Assembly: GCA_007120685.1 (NCBI GenBank)
Contig: SKNG01000300.1
Span: 1-16,573, forward strand
Reading direction: 5' to 3'
Origin: Paracoccaceae bacterium
GTDB lineage: Bacteria; Pseudomonadota; Alphaproteobacteria; Rhodobacterales; Rhodobacteraceae
Length of the DNA stretch: 16,573 nt
Numbering within the stretch: position 1 is the first letter of the stretch; the number at the start of each line of letters is the position of its first letter. The notes beneath the pieces were generated by a model. The model saw nothing but the letters and a program-made list of their open reading frames with translations. It was not told the origin of the DNA and did no database searches. The position numbers and the translations under genes are program-made. Of the stretch, positions 7,638 to 13,581 are shown piece by piece.

Positions 7638-7660
7638 GAAATGTTATAGTGTAACTATTG
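7638..7660 (+). promoter_or_regulatory. Zur-box-like operator overlapping an extended -10
   Basis: The left half GAAATGTTATA (7638-7648) is identical to the left half of the E. coli Zur consensus, and the right half GTAAC-x-ATT is a partial match. The core GTTAtagtgTAAC (7643-7655) is an imperfect palindrome. TG-N-TATAGT (7642-7650) inside it is a good extended -10 element, so a bound repressor would block RNA polymerase. It lies about 30-50 bases before the start of the zinc metallochaperone gene, the type of gene Zur is known to repress. Assignment is by pattern recognition; no zur gene is in the window. Confidence 0.72.
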
Positions 7661-7690
7661 TTTCGTCGATCCAAGATGCAGAGGTCCGCC

Positions 7691-8911
7691 ATGCCTACCG
7701 CCCGTTCCGCCGATCCCCGCCTGCCCGTCACCGTGCTTTCCGGCTTCCTGGGTGCCGGCAAGACCACGCTGCTCAACCATGTGCTGAACAACCGCGAGGG
7801 GCGGCGCGTGGCGGTCATCGTCAATGATATGTCCGAGGTAAACATCGATGCCGATCTGGTACAGGCCGGCGTGGACCTGAAGCGCGGCGAGGAGAAGCTG
7901 GTGGAAATGTCCAACGGCTGCATCTGCTGCACGCTGCGCGATGACCTGCTGACCGAGGTGCGTCGCCTGGCTGCCGAAGGCCGCTTCGACTATCTGCTGA
8001 TCGAATCGACCGGCATTTCGGAACCCCTGCCGGTGGCCGCCACCTTCGATTTCCGCGATGAGAACGGCAACAGCCTGTCGGATCTGGCGCGGCTGGACAC
8101 GATGGTCACCGTGGTCGACGCGGTGAACCTATTGCGCGACTTCTCCAGCCACGATTTCCTGTCCGACCGGGGTGAATCGCTGGGCGAGGAGGACGAGCGC
8201 ACCCTTGTCACGCTGCTGACCGAGCAGATGGAATTCGCCGATGTGGTGATCCTGAACAAGGTTTCCGAGGCCGGCCCGGAACGTACGGATGCGGCGCGCA
8301 AGATCATCCGCGCGCTCAACGGCGACGCGCGCCTGATCGAAGCCGATTTCTCGCGCGTGCCGGCCGCCTCGATCTTCGACACCGGGCTTTTCGACTTCGA
8401 CCGCGCCCATGAACACCCGCTCTGGGCCAAGGAGCTTTACGGCTTCGCCGACCACACCCCGGAGACCGAGGAATACGGGATTTCCAGCTTCGTCTACCGC
8501 GCCCGTCTACCCTTCGACCCGCAGAAAATCCACGATCTGCTCAACGGCCCGCTGCCCGGCGTGATCCGCGCCAAGGGGCATTTCTGGCTCGCCACGCGGC
8601 CCAACTGGGTGGCCGAATTCAGCCTCGCCGGTGCAATTTCCTCGGTCACGCCGCTGGGCGGCTGGTGGGCGGCAGTGCCGCAGGATCGCTGGCCGCCGGA
8701 CCCCGAACTGCAGGCCAGGATGCGCGAACACTGGTCCGACCCCTGGGGCGACCGCCGCCAAGAACTGGTCTTCATCGGCGCCGGCATGAACGAGCCTGCC
8801 CTGCGCGCGCGGCTCAATGCCTGCCTGTTGCCGGCGGAAAGCTTCACCCCTTCGGCCTGGAAAAACCTGCCCGATCCCTTCCCCACATGGGGCACCCGCC
8901 GCGCCGCCTAA
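7691..8911 (+). CDS. zigA: Zinc metallochaperone GTPase, ZigA-type (COG0523/CobW family)
   Basis: 406 residues. The start ATG at 7691 has SD AGAGG at 7680-7684; two upstream in-frame starts (7658, 7676) lie in or near the operator. Motifs: Walker A GFLGAGKTT (residues 18-26), the metal-binding CxCC (C77, C79, C80), and the Walker-B-like LLIESTGISEP (102-112). The CobW C-terminal domain spans about 262-390. HTPETEEYGISSFVYRARLP (255-274 region) and EHPLWAKELYGF are hallmarks of the ZigA/YciC branch. These GTPases deliver zinc to client enzymes when zinc is scarce. The usual NKxD guanine-specificity motif reads NKVS (189-192), which I believe is normal for this branch. The Zur-like operator at 7638-7660 supports zinc-starvation induction. 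No histidine-rich tail is present. Confidence 0.93.
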   Translation: MPTARSADPRLPVTVLSGFLGAGKTTLLNHVLNNREGRRVAVIVNDMSEVNIDADLVQAGVDLKRGEEKLVEMSNGCICCTLRDDLLTEVRRLAAEGRFDYLLIESTGISEPLPVAATFDFRDENGNSLSDLARLDTMVTVVDAVNLLRDFSSHDFLSDRGESLGEEDERTLVTLLTEQMEFADVVILNKVSEAGPERTDAARKIIRALNGDARLIEADFSRVPAASIFDTGLFDFDRAHEHPLWAKELYGFADHTPETEEYGISSFVYRARLPFDPQKIHDLLNGPLPGVIRAKGHFWLATRPNWVAEFSLAGAISSVTPLGGWWAAVPQDRWPPDPELQARMREHWSDPWGDRRQELVFIGAGMNEPALRARLNACLLPAESFTPSAWKNLPDPFPTWGTRRAA

Positions 8912-8926
8912 TCCCACCTGCCCCCT

Positions 8927-8995
8927 CATCTTGCCCTAAATACGCCGAGGGGTGAGGGCCGCAGGCCCGAGGGGGGCAGCGCCCCCCTTCCCCCC
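8927..8995. repeat. Interspersed Rhodobacterales-type repeat with two hairpins
   Basis: Begins with CATCTTGCCCTAAATACGCC (8927-8946), a sequence I recall as very common between genes in Rhodobacterales. Two hairpins follow: GGGCC-GCA-GGCCC (8956-8968) and GGGGGGC-AGC-GCCCCCC (8971-8987), then TT, a C run and TT. It lies between the zinc GTPase stop and the small gene at 9001 and may act as a terminator for the former. The repeat identity rests on memory, not on a search. Confidence 0.6.
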
Positions 8996-9000
8996 TTGCC

Positions 9001-9318
9001 ATGAAGAACACCGCCACCAGCCTGAAACGCCGCCGCCACACGCCCATGCCCGCCTTCGACCGCCTGCCGGCCGAGCTGCGCGCCTGGCTGCACCAAGCCG
9101 CCCTGCCCTGGAGCGCCGCCTCGGCCCTGCGGCTCTGGCAGCGCGCCCTGCACGACCATGGCGGCGATACCGGCGCCGCCCGCGCCCGCCTGACCCGGGC
9201 CGAGGCCTGCCTCATCGCCCGCGACGCCGCGCGGATCTGGGGGCCGGGCCACCCCGCCGCCCGGCGACAGGCGGCGACACCGGGCGCCCATCCCCTTGCA
9301 GCTTCCGCCACTGAGTGA
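9001..9318 (+). CDS. Small conserved alphaproteobacterial protein, DUF6525-like
   Basis: 105 residues, function unknown. The pattern SLKRRRHTPMPAFDRLP, followed by ELRAWLHQAALPWSAAS (residues 25-41) and SALRLWQRAL and ending in WGPGHP (80-85), matches a small family I recall from Rhodobacterales as DUF6525. The protein is basic at its N-terminus, has no signal peptide or membrane segment, and is rich in alanine, leucine and arginine. The start ATG at 9001 has no SD, because a C-rich repeat lies directly in front, so translation may depend on a leaderless or coupled message, or the start may be wrong. It is followed after 34 bases by the aldehyde dehydrogenase in the same direction. That it is coding is likely; the family name is less certain. 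Confidence 0.7.
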   Translation: MKNTATSLKRRRHTPMPAFDRLPAELRAWLHQAALPWSAASALRLWQRALHDHGGDTGAARARLTRAEACLIARDAARIWGPGHPAARRQAATPGAHPLAASATE

Positions 9319-9352
9319 CACTGTGCGGCCAAATCGCATTCGGGAGGCTGCA

Positions 9353-10798
9353 ATGCTCGACAAACGCCAGTTCTACATCGACGGCGCCTGGGTGAACCCG
9401 CGCGCCGGCACCGATTTTCACGTCATCGACCCGTCCACGGAAGAACCCTGCGCGGTGATCGCGCTTGGCGGGCAGGCCGATACCGATGCCGCCGTCGCCG
9501 CCGCCAAGGCCGCGCTGCCGGATTTCATGCATGCCGACCCGGCCGAGCGGCTGGCCCTCGTCCAGCGCATCTATGACGTCTACAAGTCCCGTGCCGAAGA
9601 CATGGGCAAGGCCATCTCGATGGAAATGGGCGCGCCCATCGACATGGCCCTGTCCAGCCAGGCCGGGGCGGGTATCGGTCATATCAAGAACTTCATCCGC
9701 GCTTTCGAGCAGGTGGAATTCGTGGCCCCCCTTGGCGATCACGCGCCCGAGGACCGGATCATCAAGGAAGCCGTTGGCGTCTGCGCGCTGATCACGCCCT
9801 GGAACTGGCCGATGAACCAGGTTACGCTGAAGGTGATCCCGGCGCTGCTGGCCGGCTGCACGATGGTGCTGAAGCCCTCGGAAATCGCGCCCCTCTCCTC
9901 GCTCCTCTTCGCCGAGATCCTGGACGAGGCCGGGGTGCCCAAGGGCGTCTTCAACCTGGTCAACGGCGATGGCGCGGGCGTGGGCACGCAGCTTTCCGGC
10001 CACCCGGACGTGGACATGGTCAGCTTCACCGGCTCCACCCGCGCGGGCATCGCCATCAGCAAGAACGCTGCCGAGACGCTGAAGAAGGTGCATCTGGAAC
10101 TGGGCGGCAAGGGCGCCAATATCGTCTTCGCCGATGCCGATGAAAAGGCAGTGCGGCGCGGGGCGATGCACTGCTTCAACAACACCGGCCAGTCCTGCAA
10201 CGCGCCGACCCGCATGCTGGTGGAACGCGCGGCCTATGATCAGGCCGTCGAGATCGCCGCCGAGACCGCGCAGAAAACCGCCGTCGCCTCGGCCCACGAT
10301 TCCGGCCGCCATATCGGCCCGCTGGTCAGCCAGGCGCAGTTCGACAAGGTTCAGGACCTGATCCAGAAGGGTATCGACGAGGGCGCGCGGCTGGTCGCCG
10401 GCGGTCTGGGCCGGCCCGAAGGCGTGAACCGCGGCTATTTCGTGCGCCCCACGGTCTTTGCCGATGTCAACAACGACATGACCATCGCGCGCGAGGAGAT
10501 CTTCGGCCCGGTCCTGTCGATCATCCCCTTCGAGGGCGAGGAAGAGGCGATCCGTATCGCCAATGACACGCCTTACGGCCTGACCAACTATGTGCAAAGC
10601 CAGGACGGCGCGCGGCGCAACCGCGTGGCGCGGCATCTTCGGTCCGGGATGGTGGAAATGAACGGCAAGTCGCGCGGCGGCGGGTCGCCCTTCGGCGGTA
10701 TGAAACAGTCCGGCAACGGGCGCGAGGGCGGCGTCTGGGGGATCGAGGATTTCCTGGAGGTCAAGGCGGTTTCCGGCTGGTCGCCCGAGGATGCGTGA
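9353..10798 (+). CDS. NAD(P)-dependent aldehyde dehydrogenase
   Basis: 481 residues, typical of the ALDH superfamily. It oxidises an aldehyde to its carboxylic acid with NAD(P)+ in the cytoplasm. Catalytic residues are all present: N151 in PWNWP, K174 in LKPSE, E249 in LELGGKG, and the nucleophile C282 in GQSCNAPTR. FTGSTRAG (225-232) is the cofactor-binding turn. The ATG at 9353 is chosen for the SD GGGAGG (9342-9347, five bases away) and because MLDKRQFYIDGAWV is a standard ALDH start; an upstream in-frame codon at 9296 would overlap the preceding gene. The specific aldehyde cannot be inferred. It is followed seven bases later by a HIT-family gene, so the two are probably co-transcribed. 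Confidence 0.95.
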   Translation: MLDKRQFYIDGAWVNPRAGTDFHVIDPSTEEPCAVIALGGQADTDAAVAAAKAALPDFMHADPAERLALVQRIYDVYKSRAEDMGKAISMEMGAPIDMALSSQAGAGIGHIKNFIRAFEQVEFVAPLGDHAPEDRIIKEAVGVCALITPWNWPMNQVTLKVIPALLAGCTMVLKPSEIAPLSSLLFAEILDEAGVPKGVFNLVNGDGAGVGTQLSGHPDVDMVSFTGSTRAGIAISKNAAETLKKVHLELGGKGANIVFADADEKAVRRGAMHCFNNTGQSCNAPTRMLVERAAYDQAVEIAAETAQKTAVASAHDSGRHIGPLVSQAQFDKVQDLIQKGIDEGARLVAGGLGRPEGVNRGYFVRPTVFADVNNDMTIAREEIFGPVLSIIPFEGEEEAIRIANDTPYGLTNYVQSQDGARRNRVARHLRSGMVEMNGKSRGGGSPFGGMKQSGNGREGGVWGIEDFLEVKAVSGWSPEDA

Positions 10799-10805
10799 GG
10801 GCGCC

Positions 10806-11186
10806 ATGGGCTATCGGTACGACGACCAGAACATCTTCGCGAAGATCCTGCGCGGCGAGATCCCCTGCGACAATGTGCTGGAGACCGAACACAGCCTCGC
10901 CTTTCGCGATATCCGCCCGCAGGCGCCGGTGCATGTTCTGGTCATCCCCAAGGGGCCGTATGTCACCTATGACCATTTCGCGCTGGAAGCCTCGGACGCC
11001 GAGATCGCCGATTTCACCCGCGCGGTGGGGCAGGTCTGCCAGCAACTCGGCGTCCAGCCGGGCACGGGCGGGTCGGGTTACCGCGTGATCTCCAACGCCG
11101 GGGGCGACGGGGTGCAGGAGGTGCCGCACCTGCACGTCCACATCATGTCCGGGCGAATGCTGGGGCGGATGGTCTCGGCCGGGTAA
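10806..11186 (+). CDS. HIT-family nucleotide-binding protein (HinT-like)
   Basis: 126 residues. The histidine triad HLHVHIM is at residues 108-114 (H108, H110, H112), preceded by YRVISNAGGDGVQEVPH, the usual HinT context. The N-terminal part IFAKILRGEIPCDNVLE is also characteristic. These proteins hydrolyse purine nucleotide phosphoramidates such as AMP-lysine. The ATG at 10806 is chosen because GAGG (10797-10800) lies five bases upstream; an ATG at 10791 overlaps the dehydrogenase stop and adds only five residues. It is downstream of and nearly adjacent to the aldehyde dehydrogenase; a functional link is not established. A palindrome-doublet element follows. Confidence 0.93.
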   Translation: MGYRYDDQNIFAKILRGEIPCDNVLETEHSLAFRDIRPQAPVHVLVIPKGPYVTYDHFALEASDAEIADFTRAVGQVCQQLGVQPGTGGSGYRVISNAGGDGVQEVPHLHVHIMSGRMLGRMVSAG

Positions 11187-11215
11187 GACAGTGCCCGCCT
11201 GATCGCCTGGGCGGC

Positions 11216-11275
11216 GCCGGGAAACGGGCTTTGGAAAGCCCGTGCAACGCGCCTTCGAAGGCGCGTTTTCCCGGC
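11216..11275. repeat. Double-palindrome repeat element, copy B (three-way-junction fold)
   Basis: The first palindrome (11224-11243) has nine-base arms ACGGGCTTT/AAAGCCCGT around GG. The second (11246-11267) is a perfect 22-base palindrome centred on TTCGAA. Only GC separates them. Outside, GCCGGGAA (11216-11223) pairs perfectly with TTCCCGGC (11268-11275), directly abutting both palindromes. The whole can close into a three-way junction with two unpaired linker bases. It lies between the convergent HIT and rluA genes, where it could also terminate transcription in both directions. Confidence 0.78.
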
Positions 11276-11312
11276 CGCGACGGCACGCTTGACCGGAAGC
11301 GGTTTCAGGCGG

Positions 11313-11963
11313 TCAGAACGGCGCGAGCGCGCGGAAACTCATCACCGCGCCGGTGGCCGGATGCGCCAGCCGCAGGGTTTCGGCATGCAGCATCAGGCGC
11401 GGATGCTCCACCGCCGCGCCGCTGGCATAAAGCGTGTCGCCCAGAATCGGATGGCCCAGCGCCTGCATGTGCACCCGCAACTGATGGCTGCGGCCGGTGA
11501 CGGGTTTCAGCTGCATCCGCGCGTATCCGTCATGGCGCCGGGTCACCCGCCAGTCGGTCAGTGCCGGGCGGCCTGTTTCATGGCAGACCTTCTGGCGCGG
11601 GCGGTTGGGCCAGTCCACGATCAGCGGCAGATCCACCCGTCCCTTCACGCCCTCCGGCTGGCCTGCCACCAGCGCGACATAGCGTTTCGACACCCGCCGC
11701 GCCTCGAACTGGCGGCCCAGATGTGCCTGCGCCTGCGGGGTCAGCGCAAAGGCGATGACGCCCGAGGTGTCCAGATCCAGCCGATGCACCAGCAGGATAC
11801 CGGGAAAGGCCGCGCGCAGCCGGGCGATCAGGCAATCGCCCCGGTCCTCGCCCCGGCCCGGCACGGTGAGCAGGCCCGAGGGCTTGTCGACGATCAGCAG
11901 GTCGTCATCGACATGCAGCAGGCGGATCGGCCCGGCGGGCGGGGCATAGGTGAAACCGGTCAT
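11313..11963 (-). CDS. rluA: 23S rRNA/tRNA pseudouridine synthase RluA
   Basis: 216 residues, close in length to E. coli RluA (219) and similar along its whole length: LIVDKPSGLLTVPGRGED (residues 23-40), the catalytic motif HRLDLDTSG (60-68, catalytic D63), VDWPNRPRQKVCHETGRPA and TGRSHQLRVHMQALGHPILG. E. coli RluA converts U746 of 23S rRNA and U32 of several tRNAs to pseudouridine. There is no S4 domain, as expected for this subgroup. The stop is close to repeat copy B, and the gene follows the DUF2794 gene by 28 bases, so the two probably form an operon. The target uridines are inferred from the E. coli protein. Confidence 0.94.
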   Translation of the reverse strand: MTGFTYAPPAGPIRLLHVDDDLLIVDKPSGLLTVPGRGEDRGDCLIARLRAAFPGILLVHRLDLDTSGVIAFALTPQAQAHLGRQFEARRVSKRYVALVAGQPEGVKGRVDLPLIVDWPNRPRQKVCHETGRPALTDWRVTRRHDGYARMQLKPVTGRSHQLRVHMQALGHPILGDTLYASGAAVEHPRLMLHAETLRLAHPATGAVMSFRALAPF

Positions 11964-11991
11964 GCCCGACGCCCTACCCGGTGCGGCGGCG

Positions 11992-12333
11992 CTATTCCAG
12001 CGCGCGCAGCAGCTTGCGCTCCAGCGGTGCCAGCACCTGCCGCAGGCTGCCGCCGCGTTTCAACACCTGCCCGTCGGGGCCGACCAGCGCGTACAGCCCC
12101 TGCCGGTTACGCTGCGCGGGCAGCTTTTCGATCCGGTAAAGCGGGTTTTCGGCGGTGCGCCGGAAAATGCTGAACACTGCCCGGTCGCGCAGGCAGGAAA
12201 TCCCGTAATCGCGCCAGAGCCCCGCCGCCACGAAACGACCGTAGACCGACAGGATAGCGCCCAGTTCATGGCGGTCGAAAGAGACCGTCTCTGGCGGACT
12301 GCGGAAGGCTCCGCGGGGCGTGACCACATTCAT
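11992..12333 (-). CDS. DUF2794 family protein
   Basis: 113 residues matching an alphaproteobacterial family of unknown function. Recognisable segments are VSFDRHELGAILSVYGRFVA (residues 17-36), WRDYGISCLRDRAVFSIFRR (40-59), PLYRIEK (64-70) and the end LKRGGSLRQVLAPLERKLLR. There is no signal peptide or transmembrane helix, so it is probably cytoplasmic. The ATG at 12333 begins MNVVTPRG, just ahead of the family domain; an upstream in-frame start 22 residues earlier is less likely because it adds a non-conserved basic tail. The SD is weak. It lies 28 bases upstream of rluA in the same direction. Confidence 0.88.
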   Translation of the reverse strand: MNVVTPRGAFRSPPETVSFDRHELGAILSVYGRFVAAGLWRDYGISCLRDRAVFSIFRRTAENPLYRIEKLPAQRNRQGLYALVGPDGQVLKRGGSLRQVLAPLERKLLRALE

Positions 12334-12525
12334 GCGCAGAGCCTGCCTTGGCGCGGCGGGCAAATCAAGCCCCCTCGCGCGCAGGCAACAAACCGCCATC
12401 TTGCCGCCATCGCGCCGAAAAAAAGCCGGGATTCGCTGCCATACAGTCCGATACGAAAGCGGGCTATGGTCGATGCCGGCCCCAACCCCCCCAGCGGGGC
12501 GGACAGCGACCGTGGTGCGCCAATA

Positions 12526-12561
12526 CCAGGCCGGGTGCCCCTTCGGGCGCCCGGTTCCTGG
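12526..12561. other. Long hairpin downstream of the I78-type gene
   Basis: The ten-base arms CCGGGTGCCC (12531-12540) and GGGCGCCCGG (12545-12554) pair around the loop CTTC with one G-T wobble. Outside a two-base bulge, CCAGG (12526-12530) pairs with CCTGG (12557-12561). It lies 19 bases after the minus-strand I78 gene and could end its transcript, but no T run follows on that strand; TTTT follows only on the plus strand. The rest of the gap (12334-12579) shows no gene that I can support. Confidence 0.55.
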
Positions 12562-12579
12562 CGTTTTCGGCGGCGTGGT

Positions 12580-12936
12580 TCAGCCGCAGTAGACCGCCAG
12601 TATGCGCTCGCCAAACCGCTCCAGTTCGACATTCAAACGCTCCGGGCGATGATCCATGGTCAGCGCGTCGCCGCTGCGAAAGACCCGCAGCGGTGGCGGG
12701 GCGGGAAAGGGCTCTGGCGCGGGCTGGCCGATCAGATGCCAATACCTGGCGGCGCCGCAGGTATCGGTGGCCTCTCGCGCGGGCACGGCGGGGGGCACGG
12801 GCGCGGCCGCCCCGCCGGGCGGTGCCAACGGGGCGGCGGGCGCCGGCTGATCGGCGGGCGGCTGCCCGGGCCAGCGCGGCAAAGCCGTGCAGCCAGCCAG
12901 CATAAGGCCAAGGGCAAGCATGAGGGGCAGGCGCAT
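12580..12936 (-). CDS. I78-family peptidase-inhibitor-like lipoprotein
   Basis: 118 residues. A short lipoprotein signal ends in LAGC with lipidated C16. A proline/alanine-rich linker (about 19-54) follows, then a small domain with CGAARYWHLIGQP (60-72), RVFRSGDALTMDHRPERLNV (84-103) and the terminal CG. This is the pattern of the inhibitor I78 family (related to the potato inhibitor I fold), with C60 and C117 placed to form a disulfide. Members inhibit serine peptidases; here the protein would be tethered to a membrane facing the periplasm. A GGAG stretch lies about ten bases before the ATG. The open frame extends far upstream through smpB on the opposite strand, but that part is non-coding shadow. 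It is divergent from smpB. Inhibitory activity is inferred from family. Confidence 0.85.
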   Translation of the reverse strand: MRLPLMLALGLMLAGCTALPRWPGQPPADQPAPAAPLAPPGGAAAPVPPAVPAREATDTCGAARYWHLIGQPAPEPFPAPPPLRVFRSGDALTMDHRPERLNVELERFGERILAVYCG

Positions 12937-13030
12937 CGGCAGAGGCTCCGCTGTCTGATACCTGAGCCCCAGCATGCGGCGAGCGACCCCTGGTTGCAAC
13001 CCCCGGCCAGCGGCCCCCACCGCCCGATAC

Positions 13031-13059
13031 TGGACAGCCCGCCGGCCAACCCTTATCTG
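13031..13059 (+). promoter_or_regulatory. Putative smpB promoter
   Basis: TGGACA (13031-13036, five of six consensus bases), a 17-base spacer and TATCTG (13054-13059, three of six). The predicted transcription start falls at or next to the ATG at 13066, which would make the message leaderless. Prediction by eye; weak -10. Confidence 0.3.
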
Positions 13060-13065
13060 GCGGGG

Positions 13066-13539
13066 ATGGCCCAGCAGGAAAACCCCAATTACAAGGTGAT
13101 CGCCGAGAACCGGCGCGCGCGCTTCGACTATTTCATCGAAAGCGATCTGGAATGCGGCATCGTGCTGACCGGGTCCGAGGTGAAATCCCTGCGCACCGGC
13201 CAGTCCAACATCGCCGACAGCTACGCCAGTGTCGAGGAGGGCGAGTTGTGGCTGATCAACGGCTATATCGCCCCCTACAAACAGGCCGGCGTCTGGGGGC
13301 ATGAGGAGCGGCGCAGGCGCAAATTGCTGGTCAGCCGGCGGGAACTGGCGCGGCTGTGGGCGGCCACGGCCAAGGACGGCATGACGCTGGTGCCGCTGGT
13401 GATGTATTTCAACCACCGGGGCATCGTGAAGCTGAAGATCGGCATCGCCAAGGGCAAGAAACAGGCCGACAAGCGTGCCACCACGGCCAAGCGTGACTGG
13501 GACCGCCAGAAGCGCCGGTTGCTGAAGGAACACGGCTGA
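13066..13539 (+). CDS. smpB: SsrA-binding protein SmpB
   Basis: 157 residues, standard length. SmpB binds the tRNA-like part of tmRNA and brings it to stalled ribosomes for trans-translation. Motifs run from KVIAENRRARFDYFIES and GIVLTGSEVKSLRTGQSNIADSYA to LVPLVMYFNHRGIVKLKIGIAKGKK and the basic C-terminal tail that enters the mRNA channel (KRDWDRQKRRLLKEHG). The ATG at 13066 gives the usual start MAQQENPNYK. The open frame extends far upstream, but that part has no homology-like content. No properly spaced SD is visible (GGCGGGG directly abuts the ATG). The ssrA RNA gene is not in the window. The gene is convergent with fnrL. Confidence 0.97.
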   Translation: MAQQENPNYKVIAENRRARFDYFIESDLECGIVLTGSEVKSLRTGQSNIADSYASVEEGELWLINGYIAPYKQAGVWGHEERRRRKLLVSRRELARLWAATAKDGMTLVPLVMYFNHRGIVKLKIGIAKGKKQADKRATTAKRDWDRQKRRLLKEHG

Positions 13540-13581
13540 TCGCCGTATCGGCCCCGGGACCGGCCAGGCCTTTGCGGTGGT

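Noticed and set aside
9212..10807. 531-residue minus-strand open frame
   Set aside because: It is antisense to the well-supported aldehyde dehydrogenase; long shadow frames are common at this GC content.
12417..12432. Poly-A/T tract (AAAAAAA, T run on minus strand) as a terminator of the I78 gene
   Set aside because: No stable hairpin directly precedes the T run on the minus strand.
12580..13533. 317-residue open frame on the minus strand spanning smpB
   Set aside because: Only the last 118 residues (12580-12936) are a real gene with a lipobox; the upstream part is antisense to smpB and has no protein-like features.
11950..13539. 529-residue plus-strand open frame ending in SmpB
   Set aside because: Only the final 157 residues are SmpB. 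The rest is antisense to DUF2794 and the I78 gene, so it is not a fusion.
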